Assembly: GCA_905233325.1 (NCBI GenBank)
Contig: CAJODU010000013.1
Location: 1-26,171, forward strand
Source: an uncultured Selenomonadaceae bacterium
GTDB taxonomy: Bacteria; Bacillota; Negativicutes; Selenomonadales; Selenomonadaceae
Direction of reading: 5' to 3'
Length of the DNA: 26,171 nucleotides
The notes beneath the pieces are model-generated. The model worked only from the letters and a program-made list of their open reading frames with translations. It did not search any database and had not been told where the DNA came from. Position numbers and translations under genes: made by a program. Below, in pieces: positions 15,617 to 22,968 of the stretch (position 1 is its first letter; each line of letters starts with the position of its first letter).

Positions 15617-15892
15617 ATGATGGCAAAAACAAATAATTTGCAGGATTTCTTTTTGAATCAAGCACGCAAGGAAGGTATTCCTACAGTAGTACACCTCGTC
15701 AATGGGTTTCAGATTAAGGGTATAGTGAAGGGCTTTGACAATTTCACTGTTATTATTGATGCTATGGGCAAGCAGCAGTTGATCTACAAGCATGCTATTT
15801 CAACGATCACTCCAACCAAGCCGTTCACCAAAGTTCAAGAAGATGAATCAGAAACAGATGCAGAGACAGCGGCTGAAACTGCAGAAGCATAA
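15617..15892 (+). CDS. hfq: RNA chaperone Hfq
   Basis: A 91-residue Sm-like RNA chaperone that forms a hexamer and pairs small RNAs with mRNAs. The N-terminal NLQDFFLNQARKEG helix, the Sm1 strands VVHLVNGFQIKG and FDNFTVIID, and the Sm2 signature YKHA (57-60) followed by ISTITP are all present. The C-terminal tail (about residues 68-91) is acidic, rich in Glu, Asp and Ala. The frame is open upstream to 15404, but that stretch carries the promoter and shows no protein family, so the start is ATG 15617 or the adjacent ATG 15620. dut follows after 3 bases and is probably co-transcribed. Confidence 0.95.
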   Translation: MMAKTNNLQDFFLNQARKEGIPTVVHLVNGFQIKGIVKGFDNFTVIIDAMGKQQLIYKHAISTITPTKPFTKVQEDESETDAETAAETAEA

Positions 15893-15895
15893 TTA

Positions 15896-16348
15896 ATGGC
15901 AAACGTTGCTAGAAAAAGCAGAGGCTTTGAGATACTCGAAGATTACAAGGATAAGGGAATAAATCTTCCCATGCGAAAAACAGGACAAAGTGCCGGCTAT
16001 GATTTAGAATCAGCGGAGGACTTTGTACTTGTCCGTCAGAAAATTATTCTTGTAACCACGGGACTCAAAGCCTTTATGCTTCCTGATGAAGTTTTGATGA
16101 TATACATTCGATCCAGTTTGGCACTGAGGCACGGGATCATACTAGCTAACGGTGCAGGTGTCATTGACGCCGACTACAACGGTCATATTATGATGCCGTT
16201 GCTCAATCTCGGCAGTGAGGATTTCAGCATAACCAAAGGTATGAGAGTGGCGCAGGGTGTCTTTCAAAAGTACTTGACGGTTGAGGGCGATGAGGCTGGT
16301 GTCGGCGCAATTCGACGCGGCGGCTTTGGTTCCACCGGAATAGATTAA
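15896..16348 (+). CDS. dut: dUTP diphosphatase (dUTPase)
   Basis: A 150-residue trimeric dUTPase that hydrolyses dUTP to dUMP and pyrophosphate, keeping uracil out of DNA and feeding dTMP synthesis. The five conserved motifs appear in order: AGYDLESAED (motif 1), IRSSLALRHGI (motif 2), GVIDADYNGHI (motif 3, with the catalytic Asp), RVAQGVFQKY (motif 4) and RRGGFGSTG (motif 5). The length is normal. It starts 3 bases after the hfq stop, without a separate promoter. Pairing of dut with hfq is not a functional necessity; it looks like simple operon sharing. Confidence 0.96.
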   Translation: MANVARKSRGFEILEDYKDKGINLPMRKTGQSAGYDLESAEDFVLVRQKIILVTTGLKAFMLPDEVLMIYIRSSLALRHGIILANGAGVIDADYNGHIMMPLLNLGSEDFSITKGMRVAQGVFQKYLTVEGDEAGVGAIRRGGFGSTGID

Positions 16349-16350
16349 GG

Positions 16351-16374
16351 AATTTTTTTAGAGTGTAAAAAATT
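16351..16374. terminator. AT-only hairpin between convergent dut and ppx
   Basis: The 26-base gap holds AATTTTTTTA, a short GAGTG loop, and TAAAAAATT, a nearly perfect AT-only inverted repeat. It could end transcription from both sides, but it lacks GC pairs, so it may be weak. Confidence 0.35.
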
Positions 16375-17295
16375 TTAAAAATCTTCTTTTTCGAGAATCC
16401 TATCATAAATATATCCTTCACGAACGCCGGAATCACTGAAAATAATATTCTGACTGGCGAATCTTTTGGCAAGTACATCTGCAATAATCAACCCCGGCAG
16501 GAAAGTGTGCATTCTCTCCGGCACAGTCCTCATCAGTAAAATCTTATCCTGTTGAGAGAGTTCATGATCCCGCTGGAATCTCCAAAGTATATCGGAAATG
16601 CGCTTGACTTCTATCCTCATATTTCGCTTGGGCAGACCATACATAGAGTTATAAAGTGCCATTGCTCCTTTGAAAGTGCCGCCGATACCGCAAATTTGTG
16701 CATGAGTGACCGCTTGAAACTCTTTGACAGCACTGATTGTGGCCTCCGCCTCCGCCCTCATCTCGTCACATTCGGACGCCGAAGGGAGTATATGTATACC
16801 TGTATAGCGAGTGTGAAAACCTAAAGAGCCAATGGGGAGGCTGACTTTAACTTTTATCAAGCGATTCTCAAAGTAGACAATCTCCGTGCTGCCGCCGCCA
16901 ATGTCAATGAGCAGACCGTCTTCATCAATCAGATTGTGTGTTGCTCCAATGAAATCAAAGGTTGCCTCTTCGTCGCCGGTCATAACGTGAATCTTTCTGC
17001 CTGTTCGGTATTCAATCTCCTCTACCGCCTGACGACCATTGTAGGCATTTCGCAAGGCCGCTGTTGTGAAGGCTGTCACGCGGTCAATTCCAAAATCTCC
17101 AAGAAATTCGTTATAACCGTTGATGATCTCGATGACTTTTTCAATACCTTCGTGGCGCATATAGCCATCTTTGACATATGAGGCAAGACCGACCGTGTGT
17201 TTCCTCTTCATCACCATTTCAACACGATCGCCATCAATCTCATAAATCGCCATTCTAATAGTATTGGAGCCAACATCAATCATTGCATAAAGCAT
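16375..17295 (-). CDS. Ppx/GppA phosphatase family protein
   Basis: A 306-residue member of the exopolyphosphatase / guanosine pentaphosphatase family, in the short single-module form (Actin-like ATPase fold). Seen motifs are the N-terminal phosphate loop AMIDVGSNTIRMAIYEID, TTAALRNAYNG, the second glycine-rich loop LLIDIGGGSTEIVYF, and CGIGGTFKGAMALY. It should remove phosphate from polyphosphate or pppGpp; the sequence does not decide which. It lacks the C-terminal HD extension of long Ppx proteins. Start is ATG 17295, with AAGGGG 9 bases upstream. It follows yajC after about 75 bases and converges on dut. Confidence 0.92.
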   Translation of the reverse strand: MLYAMIDVGSNTIRMAIYEIDGDRVEMVMKRKHTVGLASYVKDGYMRHEGIEKVIEIINGYNEFLGDFGIDRVTAFTTAALRNAYNGRQAVEEIEYRTGRKIHVMTGDEEATFDFIGATHNLIDEDGLLIDIGGGSTEIVYFENRLIKVKVSLPIGSLGFHTRYTGIHILPSASECDEMRAEAEATISAVKEFQAVTHAQICGIGGTFKGAMALYNSMYGLPKRNMRIEVKRISDILWRFQRDHELSQQDKILLMRTVPERMHTFLPGLIIADVLAKRFASQNIIFSDSGVREGYIYDRILEKEDF

Positions 17296-17370
17296 ACCTT
17301 CACACCCCTTATTTGATTGAATTTTGTCTCATATTTCGAGAGAGACAATCTTGAATATTAATTCAACTAT

Positions 17371-17670
17371 TCAAGAGTTTACTTCTTTCAAATCCTCATC
17401 TTTAACGATAGACCCTATTGAGCCGCGTGCGACTTCTATTTCAACTTTTTCGGCAATTTGCAGCTTTACTACTTTTTCATTGAGTTGTGAAATAATTCCA
17501 TAGATACCGCCGATTGTTATTACTTTTGTCCCCTTCTTCAGGCTGTTGAGCATTTCTTCACGTTCTTGTTGAGCTCTCTTCTGCGGACGATAAAGCAAGA
17601 AGTAAAATATCAGCAGCATAACGGCAATAGGACCCCAAGTTGCCATTGCCGCCGCCATATCCATATTCAA
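17371..17670 (-). CDS. yajC: Preprotein translocase accessory subunit YajC
   Basis: A protein of about 99 residues with one N-terminal membrane helix (WGPIAVMLLIFYFLLY) followed by the family signature RPQKRAQQEREEMLNSLKKG and the SH3-like core TKVITIGGIYGIISQL. YajC joins SecDF at the Sec translocon. The frame extends to TTG 17688, but the SD AGAAGG (ending 17678) falls inside that version. TTG 17670 has 7 bases of spacing and ATG 17664 has 13; I chose 17670. An AGC-TATAAT element at 17697-17692 may be its -10 box. secD and secF are not in the window. It is divergent from the rubrerythrin gene. Confidence 0.93.
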   Translation of the reverse strand: MNMDMAAAMATWGPIAVMLLIFYFLLYRPQKRAQQEREEMLNSLKKGTKVITIGGIYGIISQLNEKVVKLQIAEKVEIEVARGSIGSIVKDEDLKEVNS

Positions 17671-17765
17671 ATAAATACCTTCTTTCAAAAAATTATAGCT
17701 CTTTCATTCTACTATAAATTTAGAAAAAAATAAAGAAAAATTTTTTCAACAGAATACTGAATACA

Positions 17766-17796
17766 TATAGCACATAATAAATTTTTGTGCTATAAT
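17766..17796 (+). promoter_or_regulatory. Rubrerythrin promoter with overlapping inverted repeat (candidate operator)
   Basis: TGC-TATAAT (17788-17796) is an extended -10 box without a clear -35. The perfect 9-bp inverted repeat TATAGCACA (17766-17774) / TGTGCTATA (17786-17794), with an 11-base spacer, overlaps that -10. A repressor bound there would block the promoter. It does not match the PerR, Fur or Rex consensus as I know them. Confidence 0.58.
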
Positions 17797-17839
17797 AATG
17801 CAAGCGTATATCAAATATATTTTTAGGAGGTTTTCTGTT

Positions 17840-18382
17840 ATGAAAAAATGGATCTGCACCGTCTGCGGCTACGTCCATGAGGGAGATACTCCACCTGATG
17901 AGTGTCCGATTTGTAAGGCTAAAGCTGAAAAGTTCAAGGAGCAGAGCGGTGATCTCGTCTTTGCTGATGAACATGTTGTCGGCGTTGCCAAGGGTGTTGA
18001 TGAGAGAATCATCGAAGGTCTGCGTGCTAACTTTAACGGCGAATGTACTGAAGTCGGTATGTATCTTGCAATGAGCCGTGCGGCACATCGTGAGGGCTAT
18101 CCTGAGATTGGTGAGGCTTTCCGCCGCTATGCACTTGAAGAGGCAGAACACGCCGCCAAGTTTGCAGAGTTGCTCGGTGAAGTTCTCTCCGCTTCAACTA
18201 AGGAGAATCTTGAGGCTCGCGTTGCTGCTGAGCACGGTGCATGCCAAGGCAAAAAAGATCTTGCTGTCCTTGCAAAGCAACTCAACCTTGATGCCATTCA
18301 CGATACTGTCCACGAAATGGCAAAAGACGAAGCTCGTCACGGCAAAGGCTTTAAAGGACTGCTTGATCGTTATTTCAAATAA
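17840..18382 (+). CDS. Reverse rubrerythrin (rubredoxin domain first)
   Basis: A 180-residue non-haem iron peroxidase. The N-terminal rubredoxin domain has C6, C9, C22 and C25 binding one iron. The ferritin-like four-helix domain follows, with diiron ligands in NFNGECTEVGMY (E68), EEAEH (E101/H104) and DEARHG. The rubredoxin-first order is that of reverse rubrerythrins, which reduce H2O2 with electrons from NAD(P)H via rubredoxin in anaerobes. Start is ATG 17840 with a perfect AGGAGG at 17825-17830, 9 bases away; the longer upstream frame is not used. It has its own promoter and a strong terminator, so it is probably a single-gene, stress-induced unit. Confidence 0.95.
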   Translation: MKKWICTVCGYVHEGDTPPDECPICKAKAEKFKEQSGDLVFADEHVVGVAKGVDERIIEGLRANFNGECTEVGMYLAMSRAAHREGYPEIGEAFRRYALEEAEHAAKFAELLGEVLSASTKENLEARVAAEHGACQGKKDLAVLAKQLNLDAIHDTVHEMAKDEARHGKGFKGLLDRYFK

Positions 18383-18412
18383 ATTAAAAATATCAGACAG
18401 TAAACAGTAAAT

Positions 18413-18456
18413 AAAAAACTCCTCTTCAGTCGTTGAGATTGAGGAGGAGCTTTTTT
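18413..18456 (+). terminator. Rho-independent terminator after rubrerythrin
   Basis: AAAAAACTCCTC pairs with GAGGAG-C-TTTTTT across a loop of about 20 bases (alternative pairing shifts by 3 in the GAGGAGGAG run). It ends in six T at 18451-18456. It sits about 30 bases after the rubrerythrin stop. Confidence 0.8.
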
Positions 18457-18523
18457 AGTGGAAATTATTACTTGCTGAATCGGCAGGATTTTTCTGTCTT
18501 TGCAAAGAAGTAGATTATATAAG

Positions 18524-18552
18524 TTGATTACAACAAATAACTTCAAAATAAT
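18524..18552 (+). promoter_or_regulatory. Possible promoter of the metallopeptidase gene
   Basis: TTGATT (18524-18529), a 17-base spacer, and AATAAT (18547-18552). The boxes match consensus at 4 and 5 of 6 positions. It lies after the rubrerythrin terminator and about 30 bases before the start codon, where a promoter is needed. Confidence 0.4.
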
Positions 18553-18582
18553 GCAAAATTAAATACAGGAAGGCTGATATAT

Positions 18583-20280
18583 ATGGCAGTCATAGTTATT
18601 GCAGACAGCAATACTTTAGTATCGGGCAGCGACGGTAATGATGAATTTCAACTCGGTGCTCCCAATGTTCCCTCACCTCAATATGTCACCATCAGTGCAG
18701 GCAGCGGCAACGACACCATCAGCAACTACAACGGCGTCAACTCCCTCATCAACGCGGGCGACGGCAACAACCTCATAGTCAATTCAGACCTCGCAATCGG
18801 CAATACCGTCCTATGCGGTGGCGGCAATGACTCAATCATCAATAACCCCAATGCCATTAACACCTACATTTACACCGGCACGGGCAATGACACCATTGAC
18901 ATCTGGTCGAAGGATACCGCCACAATAAAGTTCGGGCAGGGCGAGGATATTGTCAGGATATGTGCAGACACCAAGCTAATGCTTGACACCTCCGAGAGCA
19001 GTGACTACAAACTTGAATACTACAACGGCGCGAGTGCCTCAGTAACTCTCACCAACGGTGCCTATAACTACACTGTCCGCGGCTCCAAGGAGGCCAACAC
19101 CTTCCACTACAACATTCCCAACAGTTTCTTGATTATTGTCGGCTACGGCGGCGAGGATATGCTGAAAACTGACTGGCCTGTCGATGAGGTTTTCGTTGAC
19201 GGTGACGATGTGATAGTGACCGTCGTCGGCAATGGGAGGATCAGAATCAAGAACGCGAGGGCGCATACTATCAACGTCAACGGCAAGATGATGGTTATAG
19301 GTGCCAATGCTGCGGGAAACAGTCCTCAAGATGTTATCAAACGGTTTATGTCTGCCCTTGACAAGACAAGCCTCAAAGGTGTAGCCGCCGTCGATCAAGC
19401 GATTCAAGCCTCCTCAAAGTTCCTCAGCACTGAAGATGTTATTCTCCGAATGGTTAAGGACTGCAGGAAAGTCAACAACGCCGACACCTTCCTCCGCGAC
19501 TATTGCAATATTATCCTTGACAATGCCGACACCGGTGCGATTACCGGCTGGGACGCAGGGACTTCTGCTGTCAAGACGGCGGAGAGTGTTGTCAGTGAGG
19601 AGGGAGCACTTCAAACCTTCACCGGCAACAAATTCAGCGTCAACGGCTTGACTATCAATGTCCCGCCCGCTCAGAATACTACTCAGCAGAATATCATCAA
19701 CGGTCTGTACACTTGGTGGGCGAGAAAGGCTCTTGATTTGGTTGAGCAGAGTTACGGCAACGACTATCGTTTTGACAATCCCAATGCCAGCGTTCGTGAG
19801 ATGAAGGTGGAATTTGTCAGCGATAACTCCTCAGCTCTTGCACTCGTCAGCAGCACCTATAATGTCACAACCGGCAGAGCTGTCGCACTTACGCTTAGAA
19901 TCAATATGAAGTATTACAACGATCTTCGCACGGACAACGTCGACGGTGCCAGTGACTACAAGCAGGGATATATCCGCGCAGGTTACCTTGACAGGACGCT
20001 TGCTCACGAGTTCACCCACGCCGTTATGGCGGCGAATATTGATCACTTCAATGATCTGCCGGCTTGGTTGAAGGAAGGAACGGCGGAGATGACTCACGGT
20101 ATCAGTGATGAACGCAGTATGGATATGGAGGCTTTAGCTGCTGTGCCGGACAGGCTCCTCAAAGCTCTCACCTCCCAGCCGGACGCCAACAAGGTTATTG
20201 TTGACGGCGTTAATGCTCCTTCCTATGCGGCGGGATTTATCTTGCTGAACTACTTCGCCAAGCAGACTTCACTGACTTAA
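18583..20280 (+). CDS. Beta-roll repeat protein with HEXXH zinc metallopeptidase domain
   Basis: A 565-residue protein. Residues 1-130 contain RTX-like glycine/aspartate repeats (GSGNDTISN, GDGNNLIVN, GGGNDSIIN, GTGNDTIDI, GQGEDIVRI), likely Ca-binding beta-rolls though less regular than classic toxins. A beta-rich linker follows to about 245. The C-terminal half holds a zinc peptidase: HEFTH at 475-479, then LPAWLKEGTAE with E498 as probable third ligand, and HGISDER. The HEXXH plus WxKEGTAE..HG pattern resembles flagellinolysin peptidases. There is no N-terminal signal peptide, so type I or another non-Sec export is suspected; no exporter gene is nearby. AGGAAGG lies 9 bases before ATG 18583. 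Substrate unknown. Confidence 0.82.
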   Translation: MAVIVIADSNTLVSGSDGNDEFQLGAPNVPSPQYVTISAGSGNDTISNYNGVNSLINAGDGNNLIVNSDLAIGNTVLCGGGNDSIINNPNAINTYIYTGTGNDTIDIWSKDTATIKFGQGEDIVRICADTKLMLDTSESSDYKLEYYNGASASVTLTNGAYNYTVRGSKEANTFHYNIPNSFLIIVGYGGEDMLKTDWPVDEVFVDGDDVIVTVVGNGRIRIKNARAHTINVNGKMMVIGANAAGNSPQDVIKRFMSALDKTSLKGVAAVDQAIQASSKFLSTEDVILRMVKDCRKVNNADTFLRDYCNIILDNADTGAITGWDAGTSAVKTAESVVSEEGALQTFTGNKFSVNGLTINVPPAQNTTQQNIINGLYTWWARKALDLVEQSYGNDYRFDNPNASVREMKVEFVSDNSSALALVSSTYNVTTGRAVALTLRINMKYYNDLRTDNVDGASDYKQGYIRAGYLDRTLAHEFTHAVMAANIDHFNDLPAWLKEGTAEMTHGISDERSMDMEALAAVPDRLLKALTSQPDANKVIVDGVNAPSYAAGFILLNYFAKQTSLT

Positions 20281-20308
20281 ATCAAAAAAATCAAAAATTC
20301 CCACAGTC

Positions 20309-20337
20309 TGTACAAATATCAAATTCTGTGCTACAAT
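20309..20337 (+). promoter_or_regulatory. Predicted promoter of the response regulator
   Basis: TGTACA (20309-20314), a 17-base spacer and TACAAT (20332-20337), with TG one base before the -10 (extended type). It places the transcription start about 35 bases before ATG 20378. Confidence 0.55.
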
Positions 20338-20377
20338 GTCTGCAGATTAATTGTCTCAAGACTGAAAGGTGAGATTG

Positions 20378-20749
20378 ATGTATAATATTTTGATTGTTGA
20401 TGATGATGATATGATGTTGAAGATGGCGGAATTTGTCCTCTCTCACATTCCTGAATATAATGTCATTAAAGCAAATTCAGGCTTGCAGTGTTTGCGAGTT
20501 CTTCAAAGCGGTGATAAGATTGATTTAATCCTGCTTGATATTCAAATGCCCGGTATGGACGGGATAAAGGTAATGGAACTCATTCAGAAACATGATTATT
20601 GGAGCAAGATTCCTGTGATCTTCCTAACTGCCTCTTCTGATAAGCATACAGTCCTGCAGGCGGGCAAGATGGGAGCGATAGGGTATATCAAAAAGCCCTT
20701 TGTGCCAGAGGACTTGGTACAAAGACTTGAGACGACACTGCAATCTTAA
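20378..20749 (+). CDS. Single-domain response regulator (CheY-like receiver)
   Basis: A 123-residue stand-alone receiver domain. The acidic pocket is D8-D11, the phosphorylated Asp is D54 in LILLDIQMPGMDG, T84 is in FLTASSD, and K106 is in YIKKPF. It has no output domain, so it must act through protein contacts. Start is ATG 20378 with AAGGTG 6 bases upstream; the upstream GTG 20369 lies in that SD. No histidine kinase lies next to it. It follows the metallopeptidase gene by about 97 bases with a separate promoter. A diguanylate cyclase elsewhere in the window has no receiver, so a link between them is only a guess. Confidence 0.94.
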   Translation: MYNILIVDDDDMMLKMAEFVLSHIPEYNVIKANSGLQCLRVLQSGDKIDLILLDIQMPGMDGIKVMELIQKHDYWSKIPVIFLTASSDKHTVLQAGKMGAIGYIKKPFVPEDLVQRLETTLQS

Positions 20750-20770
20750 AACGAGATTATGAAACTAAAG

Positions 20771-20810
20771 AAGCCGTCGGCACTCATTGAGAAAGGTCGG
20801 CGGTTTTTTT
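20771..20810 (+). terminator. Rho-independent terminator after the response regulator
   Basis: AAGCCGTCGGC pairs with GTCGGCGGTTT (including three G-T wobbles) around a loop of about 14 bases, ending in seven T at 20804-20810. It stands between convergent genes and may also stop transcripts of the ABC ATPase gene, though its T-run in that direction is poor. Confidence 0.82.
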
Positions 20811-20855
20811 GTTAATTTCGTTAATTTCGTTAATTTCGTTAATTTCGTTGATTTA
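20811..20855. repeat. 9-bp tandem repeat
   Basis: GTTAATTTC occurs four times without change at 20811-20846, followed by a decayed copy GTTGATTTA (20847-20855) and a further GTTGATT. It fills the gap between the terminator T-run and the stop codon of the livG-type gene; the decayed copies enter that gene's last codons. Confidence 0.95.
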
Positions 20856-21626
20856 GTTGATTGTCTCGGCACCAAGATAGGCTCTGATGACTTCAGGATC
20901 GTTTTGTATCTCTTCGGGTGTGCCGCTGGCAATGATGATTCCATACTCAAGGACGTAAATCCTCTCACAAATACCCATCACCAGGCTCATATCGTGCTCA
21001 ATGAGCAAGACCGTCAAGCCGAATTGCTTGCGGATCCATTGAATCATTTCCATAAGTTCGTGGGTCTCTTGAGGGTTCATTCCTGCTGCCGGCTCGTCGA
21101 GGAGCAATAGTTTCGGTTTAGCGGCGAGTGCCCTTGCAATCTCCAGACGACGCTGTGCACCGTAGGGCAGATTCTTCGCGACCTCATAAGCATGCTCGTC
21201 AAGTTTGAAAATCTTCAGCAGCTTTAAACTCTCCTCTTCGATCTCTGCCTCTTCCGAAAAGTAACGCCCCATTCTCAGCACCGACTCAAGCAATCCGTAC
21301 TTAACGTGGCAATGATAGGCAATCTTCACATTATCGAGGACGCTCAATTCTGAAAACAATCTAATATTTTGAAAGGTTCTTGTAATACCGCGTTGCGTTA
21401 TCTGATAGGGCTTGAGTCCAACTATACTTTGCCCGTCGAAAGTTATCTCGCCGGTCGTTGGACGATAGACGCCGGTTATGAGGTTGAAAGCCGTCGTCTT
21501 CCCTGCACCGTTCGGTCCGATAAGACCAATAAGTTCGCCCTTGTTGATATATATATTGAAATCGTCAACAGCCTTCAGTCCACCGAAGACTTCAGAAACA
21601 TTTTCAGCTTTAAGTAATTCTGCCAT
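20853..21626 (-). CDS. Branched-chain amino acid type ABC transporter ATPase (LivG-like)
   Basis: A 257-residue ABC ATPase. Walker A is GPNGAGKTT (37-45), the signature is the LivG-type LPYGAQRRLEIARAL, Walker B is LLLLDEPAAGMNP, and the switch His is in VLLIEHDMSLVM. TRTFQNIRLF is the Q-loop. The LivG group powers uptake of branched-chain amino acids and related compounds together with LivH, LivM, LivF and a binding protein. None of these partners is next to it, which is unusual. ATG 21626 has GAGGTGA just upstream. It is divergent from the M23 gene and convergent with the response regulator, so it appears to be transcribed alone. Confidence 0.9.
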   Translation of the reverse strand: MAELLKAENVSEVFGGLKAVDDFNIYINKGELIGLIGPNGAGKTTAFNLITGVYRPTTGEITFDGQSIVGLKPYQITQRGITRTFQNIRLFSELSVLDNVKIAYHCHVKYGLLESVLRMGRYFSEEAEIEEESLKLLKIFKLDEHAYEVAKNLPYGAQRRLEIARALAAKPKLLLLDEPAAGMNPQETHELMEMIQWIRKQFGLTVLLIEHDMSLVMGICERIYVLEYGIIIASGTPEEIQNDPEVIRAYLGAETIN

Positions 21627-21714
21627 CTCTTCACCTCAAAAGTTACTAAATATATTATATAATTCTTCAAAAATAAAAAAAATCCTGCCCGAATACATAT
21701 TCTCAACACTATTA

Positions 21715-21743
21715 TTGACTTTTTTTAAACAATGTTGCATAAT
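21715..21743 (+). promoter_or_regulatory. Predicted promoter of the M23-S41 pair
   Basis: TTGACT (21715-21720), a 17-base spacer and CATAAT (21738-21743). Each box differs from consensus by one base. It lies about 30 bases before the start codon of the M23 gene. Confidence 0.7.
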
Positions 21744-21772
21744 TATAACAAAAATTCTTTAGAGGTTTGAAT

Positions 21773-22942
21773 TTGAAAAAATTTATTGTTGCATTGATAG
21801 CTTTGAATATATTTGTTGCACCGCTTGTGACTGAGGCTGACGAAACCGAAGAACTTGAAAACAAGAAGGCAACTGTTGATGCCAAGGCGGAGAAGGCAAA
21901 ACAAAAGTCCGATGAACTCTGGGAGCAGATTGAATCAGTCTCGGAGCAGAAACGCCGCCTTGATGAAGAGGCTGATGCCGCCGTTGCAGACTATGAAGAG
22001 AAACAGGCTGCCCTTGACGAAACTCTTGCTCGCATTGAGGAGAATGAGATAAAACTTCAAGCGGTTGAGAAAGATTACAATCAAAAGCATGGTATATTAA
22101 TGTTGCGCGTTCGTGATATTTATATCAACGGGCAGATCAGCTATCTTGATGTCCTTTTCGGATCTAAGGATTTAAATGATTTCTTTACGCGAATGGATCT
22201 CCTCAAACGTGTGATCAAGCAGGATTATAGCCTTGTTCAAGCTATCCTCAAGCAGCAGGGTGAGATAAAGGCAGTCCGCAAGCAGCTTGAGGCAGATCAA
22301 CTCGTCCAGGAGGAACTTGCGGCAAAGGCTGAGGCAGCTAAAGAAATCAAACTTGCCAAAGTCGCGAGAAAGCAGGAACTGATTGACAAAATGCAAAATG
22401 ACAAGGCAGTTTATGACAGGCAGTATGATGAGATGATGGCAGCCTCGGAGCAAATTGCCAAGCTGATCCAGCAGAGTAAATATAAACCGCCACCACCAAG
22501 TCCCTCAAGTCCTTCAGGCTCAAGCTATTCAGGAAGTTATAACGCAGCACCTTCAAGCTCCGGTGGAATGATCTGGCCGATCTCAGGCTCCATTACCTCA
22601 CCTTTCGGCTGGAGAACTCACCCTATATTTGGCAGTCAGAGGTTCCACAGCGGACTGGATATCGGCGGGGACTATGGTATGGAAATTCACGCAGCTAAAG
22701 CGGGAGTAGTTTCACACGCCGGCTGGATAGGCGGATACGGTAACACCGTTATGATTGATCACGGCGGCGGAATCGTCACTCTCTATGGTCACAACCAATC
22801 GTTAAATGTCAGTGTCGGGCAACAGGTCTCGCAAGGGCAGGTTATTGCTTTCTGCGGTTCTACAGGCAACTCAACCGGACCGCACTGTCACTTTGAAGTC
22901 AGATTAAACGGCGAGCCTGTAAGCCCTTATAATTATTTGTAA
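21773..22942 (+). CDS. M23 (LytM-type) murein endopeptidase with coiled coil, EnvC-like
   Basis: A 389-residue exported protein. A signal peptide (MKKFIVALIALNIFVAPLVT) is followed by a long coiled-coil region (about 25-230, rich in Lys, Glu, Gln), a Pro/Ser/Gly linker, and a complete LytM domain. Zinc ligands and catalytic residues are intact: H292 and D296 (HSGLD), H340 (YGHNQ), and H371/H373 (PHCHFEV). It should cut peptide cross-links in peptidoglycan, so it is an active enzyme rather than a degenerate EnvC activator. TTG 21773 is chosen because AGAGG is 7 bases upstream and the protein then begins MKK; TTG 21767 abuts the SD. The S41 protease follows after 26 bases. Confidence 0.93.
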   Translation: MKKFIVALIALNIFVAPLVTEADETEELENKKATVDAKAEKAKQKSDELWEQIESVSEQKRRLDEEADAAVADYEEKQAALDETLARIEENEIKLQAVEKDYNQKHGILMLRVRDIYINGQISYLDVLFGSKDLNDFFTRMDLLKRVIKQDYSLVQAILKQQGEIKAVRKQLEADQLVQEELAAKAEAAKEIKLAKVARKQELIDKMQNDKAVYDRQYDEMMAASEQIAKLIQQSKYKPPPPSPSSPSGSSYSGSYNAAPSSSGGMIWPISGSITSPFGWRTHPIFGSQRFHSGLDIGGDYGMEIHAAKAGVVSHAGWIGGYGNTVMIDHGGGIVTLYGHNQSLNVSVGQQVSQGQVIAFCGSTGNSTGPHCHFEVRLNGEPVSPYNYL

Positions 22943-22968
22943 TTCCGAATATAATTTGGAGTGGTAAT

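Noticed and set aside
17324..17348. Inverted repeat TTGTCTC/GAGACAA between yajC and ppx as a terminator
   Set aside because: A perfect 7-bp stem exists, but no T-run follows on the minus strand. It may be a weak hairpin within a transcript; not enough to call.
20378..20749. Two-component pair of the response regulator with a neighbouring kinase
   Set aside because: No histidine kinase (H-box, HATPase) is present in the window; only the receiver can be supported.
20787..21110. Open frame encoding VNFVNFVNF-type tripeptide repeats
   Set aside because: It is a by-product of the 9-bp tandem repeat and runs antisense through the livG-type gene; it has no SD and overlaps the terminator hairpin.
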